6,366 nt of DNA from an uncultured Legionellaceae bacterium (lineage in GTDB: Bacteria; Pseudomonadota; Gammaproteobacteria; Legionellales; Legionellaceae), in contig CAISSD010000125.1 in assembly GCA_903887975.1 (NCBI GenBank), positions 1 through 6,366 of the forward strand. Reading direction: 5' to 3'. The notes beneath the pieces were generated by a model. That model was not told the origin of the DNA, made no database searches, and saw only the letters and a program-made list of their open reading frames with translations. The position numbers and the translations under genes were made by a program. The number at the start of each line of letters is the position of its first letter. Within the stretch, counting starts at the first letter, position 1. Positions 4,216 through 6,366 of the stretch are shown here, piece after piece.

Positions 4216-5961
4216 ATGAAAAAAAATGGGCGCATGATGATTCAAATCTTGGGCCTCATGTTTTTAATGACTTCTGGTTGGGCGACGAAAGTCCCAGTGG
4301 CGGCTGAAGTGTTCCATTTATCCGCACAAAAAACCGACAATGAAACCCTCACATTGAATTGGCATATTTTGCCGGGTTTTTATCTTTATCAAGCGCGTGT
4401 CGGTTTTGAAGCACAACCTGCGCATGCTTTTGATTGGGGGCCGATTCATTACCCCAATGGGTTTTTAAAGCGAAATAAGCATGGGGTTTTGGAATCGTTG
4501 TATCGTGATGATGTGACGATTTCGCTCCCATTGATTGCCTTAAAGCCTGGCGTGTCTCAATTGGTGGTCCATTATCAAGGGTGTTCAGATTCAGGTTTTT
4601 GTTATCCGCCGCAAAAACAAAGCTTTGAGGTGGTCTTTGATGCGGATTTGCATTTAACAGAAGTGCATCTTGCTTCTCCTGTTAACGTTGTCCAACAAAC
4701 CGATCGTTTTTATCAAATTTTGGATTCCAGGCATTGGTTCATGATGGTGCTTGGATTTTTGGGATTTGGATTGATGTTGTCCTTGACGCCTTGCGTGTTG
4801 CCCATGGTTCCTGTTTTGTCGGGATTGATTGTGGGCCATGGTGCAAGCATCACAAAACGTCGTGCGTTTTTATTGTCGCTTTGTTATGTGCTCAGTATGT
4901 CCATGACTTATGCTTTGATTGGGGCATTGGTTGCGGTGATGGGTAAAAATTTACAAATCATCATGCAATCAAGTATTGCCATTTTGGGATTAAGCGTGAT
5001 GTTTGTGGCATTGTCTTTGTCGATGTTTGGGGTGTATTCATTACAATGGCCTGTGCGCTGGCAGAGTATGTTGGCGCGCATTACGCGTAGTCAGGCGAGC
5101 GGGCATTATTTAAGCGCCATGGTGATGGGGTGTTTGTCGACATTGATTTTATCCCCCTGTGTGACCGCCCCCATGTTGGGGGTTTTGACCTACATTGCCG
5201 AGACGGGTTCGTTATGGCTTGGTGTGGTGGCACTTTTTTGTTTGGGTTTGGGCATGGGGTTGCCTTTGTTGTTGGTTGGTTTATCGGCAGGCTCTTTGCT
5301 GCCCAAAGCGGGGCTTTGGATGAGTTTGATTCAACGAGCGTTTGGGGTGGGGCTATTGGTGATGGCCATACAATTGTCTTCACGGGTGTTACCCAGTGAG
5401 GCAACCATGTTCTTTTGGGCCTTATTGGCACTTGGTTGTGGGGTGTTTTTAGGGGCATTTCGCGGTGGGCGAAGCCATCTTAAAAAACTCTCTCAAGCAT
5501 TGGGTGTGGTGTTGGTGGTCGAGGGGGTGCTTTTACTGGTGGGGGCGGGTCTTGGGCATGACGATCCCCTGCATCCTCTTCAGTCTGGAAGGGTGGTGGC
5601 GAGCGCTTCATCCACGGCCGGGGTGCGAACGGTTGCAGCATTGGAAGACGCTTTATTGGCGGCACAAAAAGCACAAATACCGGTGATTTTGGATTTTTAT
5701 GCCGATTGGTGTGCCTCGTGTCAAGAGATGAAGGCTTTGATTGCAACAGATGTAGACATTCAAAAAATGTTACAAAAAGTACGTTGGATTGAGGTGGATG
5801 TCACGGCGAATGATGCGGATGCACGGGATTTGATGCAGCGATACCACGTGGTGGCGCCGCCGTTGTTGGTGTTTTTGGATGCCAAAGGGGTGGAGAAGCC
5901 TGGGTTTAGATTGGGGGGGAGGGTGAGCATGAGGGAAGTGTTGATGCATCTACAGCAATAA
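4216..5961 (+). CDS. dsbD: Thiol:disulfide interchange protein DsbD
   Basis: DsbD carries electrons from cytoplasmic thioredoxin across the inner membrane to periplasmic thiol proteins such as DsbC, DsbG and cytochrome c maturation factors. All three domains are present in 581 residues (E. coli 565). Residues 1-23 are a signal peptide (MKKNGRMMIQILGLMFLMTSGWA). The N-terminal periplasmic domain has its redox pair at C123 and C129 in YQGCSDSGFCYPPQ. The membrane domain (about 174-447) has eight predicted segments, with C193 in SLTPCVLPMVPV and C315 in LSPCVTAPML. The C-terminal thioredoxin domain has the active site ADWCASC (C499, C502) and a likely cis-proline at P549 in VVAPPLLVFLD. Every cysteine of the relay is intact. 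The start follows AAGGGA and gives a proper signal peptide; longer in-frame starts would bury it. The gene is divergent from groES, with no clear terminator after it. Confidence 0.97.
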   Translation: MKKNGRMMIQILGLMFLMTSGWATKVPVAAEVFHLSAQKTDNETLTLNWHILPGFYLYQARVGFEAQPAHAFDWGPIHYPNGFLKRNKHGVLESLYRDDVTISLPLIALKPGVSQLVVHYQGCSDSGFCYPPQKQSFEVVFDADLHLTEVHLASPVNVVQQTDRFYQILDSRHWFMMVLGFLGFGLMLSLTPCVLPMVPVLSGLIVGHGASITKRRAFLLSLCYVLSMSMTYALIGALVAVMGKNLQIIMQSSIAILGLSVMFVALSLSMFGVYSLQWPVRWQSMLARITRSQASGHYLSAMVMGCLSTLILSPCVTAPMLGVLTYIAETGSLWLGVVALFCLGLGMGLPLLLVGLSAGSLLPKAGLWMSLIQRAFGVGLLVMAIQLSSRVLPSEATMFFWALLALGCGVFLGAFRGGRSHLKKLSQALGVVLVVEGVLLLVGAGLGHDDPLHPLQSGRVVASASSTAGVRTVAALEDALLAAQKAQIPVILDFYADWCASCQEMKALIATDVDIQKMLQKVRWIEVDVTANDADARDLMQRYHVVAPPLLVFLDAKGVEKPGFRLGGRVSMREVLMHLQQ

Positions 5962-5974
5962 ATTTTATTTTTTG

Positions 5975-5983
5975 TGCTATAAC
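5975..5983 (+). promoter_or_regulatory. Possible extended -10 promoter of the gene at the right edge
   Basis: TGCTATAAC is a TGn plus near-consensus -10 hexamer, placed to start transcription near 5990, about 26 bases before the ATG at 6016. A second candidate, TATATT, lies at 5984-5989. No convincing -35 box is present. The region between dsbD and this gene is very A+T-rich, so chance matches are likely. Confidence 0.35.
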
Positions 5984-6015
5984 TATATTATGTGATTTAT
6001 TTAAGGACTATAGTT

Positions 6016-6366
6016 ATGGCAGTCCCGGTTGATGATGAAAATAAAAGGGTTGTAGAAGGAATAAATAAAATTGAAGCTGATTTAAATTGGACTAAAAACA
6101 CCCTTGAGGCCACTAAAAAATTTGTGTTGCAGCAAAATACCAGTAATGTTGTTGTTGCTAAAGAGGAACATATAAAATTTATCAAGGTGCTCGAAGATCA
6201 AAAAAATAATTTGGAGAAGGAGCTTGAAACCGTTGAAAGCAGAAAAATCATGGAGAATATTCAACCAATTGAATTAAAATCATCTTCAAAAAATATCCTA
6301 GATTTTAATCAAATGGCTCGAAATGCATATTCCGTTATGAATGACGTTATACAACGATTAATTAAT
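6016..6366 (+). CDS. Unrecognised protein with predicted coiled coil, partial (N-terminal 117 residues)
   Basis: I do not recognise this protein. An open frame of 117 codons runs from the ATG at 6016 to the right edge without a stop. AAGGA (6003-6007) lies 8 bases before the ATG, which supports translation. The N-terminus (MAVPVDDENKRVVEGINKIE) has no signal peptide, and no membrane segment is seen. About residues 52-79 are strongly charged with a heptad pattern: I56, L59, L66, L70 and V73 occupy a/d positions, with K63 and K77 breaking it, so a coiled coil is likely. The sequence is rich in K, E, N, I and V, and its DNA is clearly more A+T-rich than dsbD. It could be a cytoplasmic structural, phage-like or secreted-effector protein; nothing seen chooses between these. 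It could be co-transcribed with dsbD, since no terminator separates them. Confidence 0.7.
   Translation, partial: MAVPVDDENKRVVEGINKIEADLNWTKNTLEATKKFVLQQNTSNVVVAKEEHIKFIKVLEDQKNNLEKELETVESRKIMENIQPIELKSSSKNILDFNQMARNAYSVMNDVIQRLIN

Noticed and set aside
5081..5746. Minus-strand open frames opposite dsbD
   Set aside because: Their proline-, histidine- and lysine-rich translations are what antisense of a G+T-rich membrane-protein gene gives; dsbD covers the region fully with all motifs intact.
5997..6264. Minus-strand open frames opposite the gene at the right edge
   Set aside because: Hydrophobic, F/L-rich translations are the antisense of a lysine- and glutamate-rich coiled-coil gene; no ribosome site was seen, and the plus-strand frame has one and stays open.

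Overview
This window looks like ordinary chromosome from a gammaproteobacterium. GroES, GroEL and DsbD are all of proteobacterial type, the Kdo hydroxylase implies an outer membrane with lipopolysaccharide, and groES has a clear sigma-32 (RpoH) style heat-shock promoter with no CIRCE operator. The moderately A+T-rich sequence and this gene mix would suit a Legionellales-like or related lineage, but that placement is an inference and not a call from marker genes.

Layout from left to right. Bases 1-413 (minus strand) hold the N-terminal part of a periplasmic amino-acid-type solute-binding protein. It is divergent from a Kdo hydroxylase gene (507-1373, plus), and the two promoters overlap back to back in the 93-base gap. 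A type II toxin-antitoxin pair follows on the minus strand (HigB/RelE-like toxin 1664-2041, XRE antitoxin 1375-1671, overlapping by 8 bases). It has its own promoter and runs tail to tail into the Kdo hydroxylase gene with one base between the stop codons. A strong hairpin terminator (2105-2131) separates this pair from the groES-groEL operon (4112 down to 2149, minus). dsbD (4216-5961, plus) diverges from groES. The window ends in the first 117 codons of an unrecognised, probably coiled-coil protein (6016 onward, plus).

Working together: groES-groEL and dsbD are both protein quality-control genes, cytoplasmic folding and periplasmic disulfide reduction respectively. Their control regions interlock. 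The heat-shock promoter of groES lies downstream of the dsbD promoter and points back at it, and its -35 box is the same DNA as the dsbD ribosome binding site. The toxin-antitoxin pair is more A+T-rich than its neighbours and looks like a small accessory insertion behind the groEL terminator.

I found no RNA genes, insertion sequences, CRISPR arrays or attachment sites. I also did not find an undescribed multi-gene system. The least explained items are the face-to-face promoters at 4148-4208, the direct repeats at the toxin promoter, and the unknown gene at the right edge.
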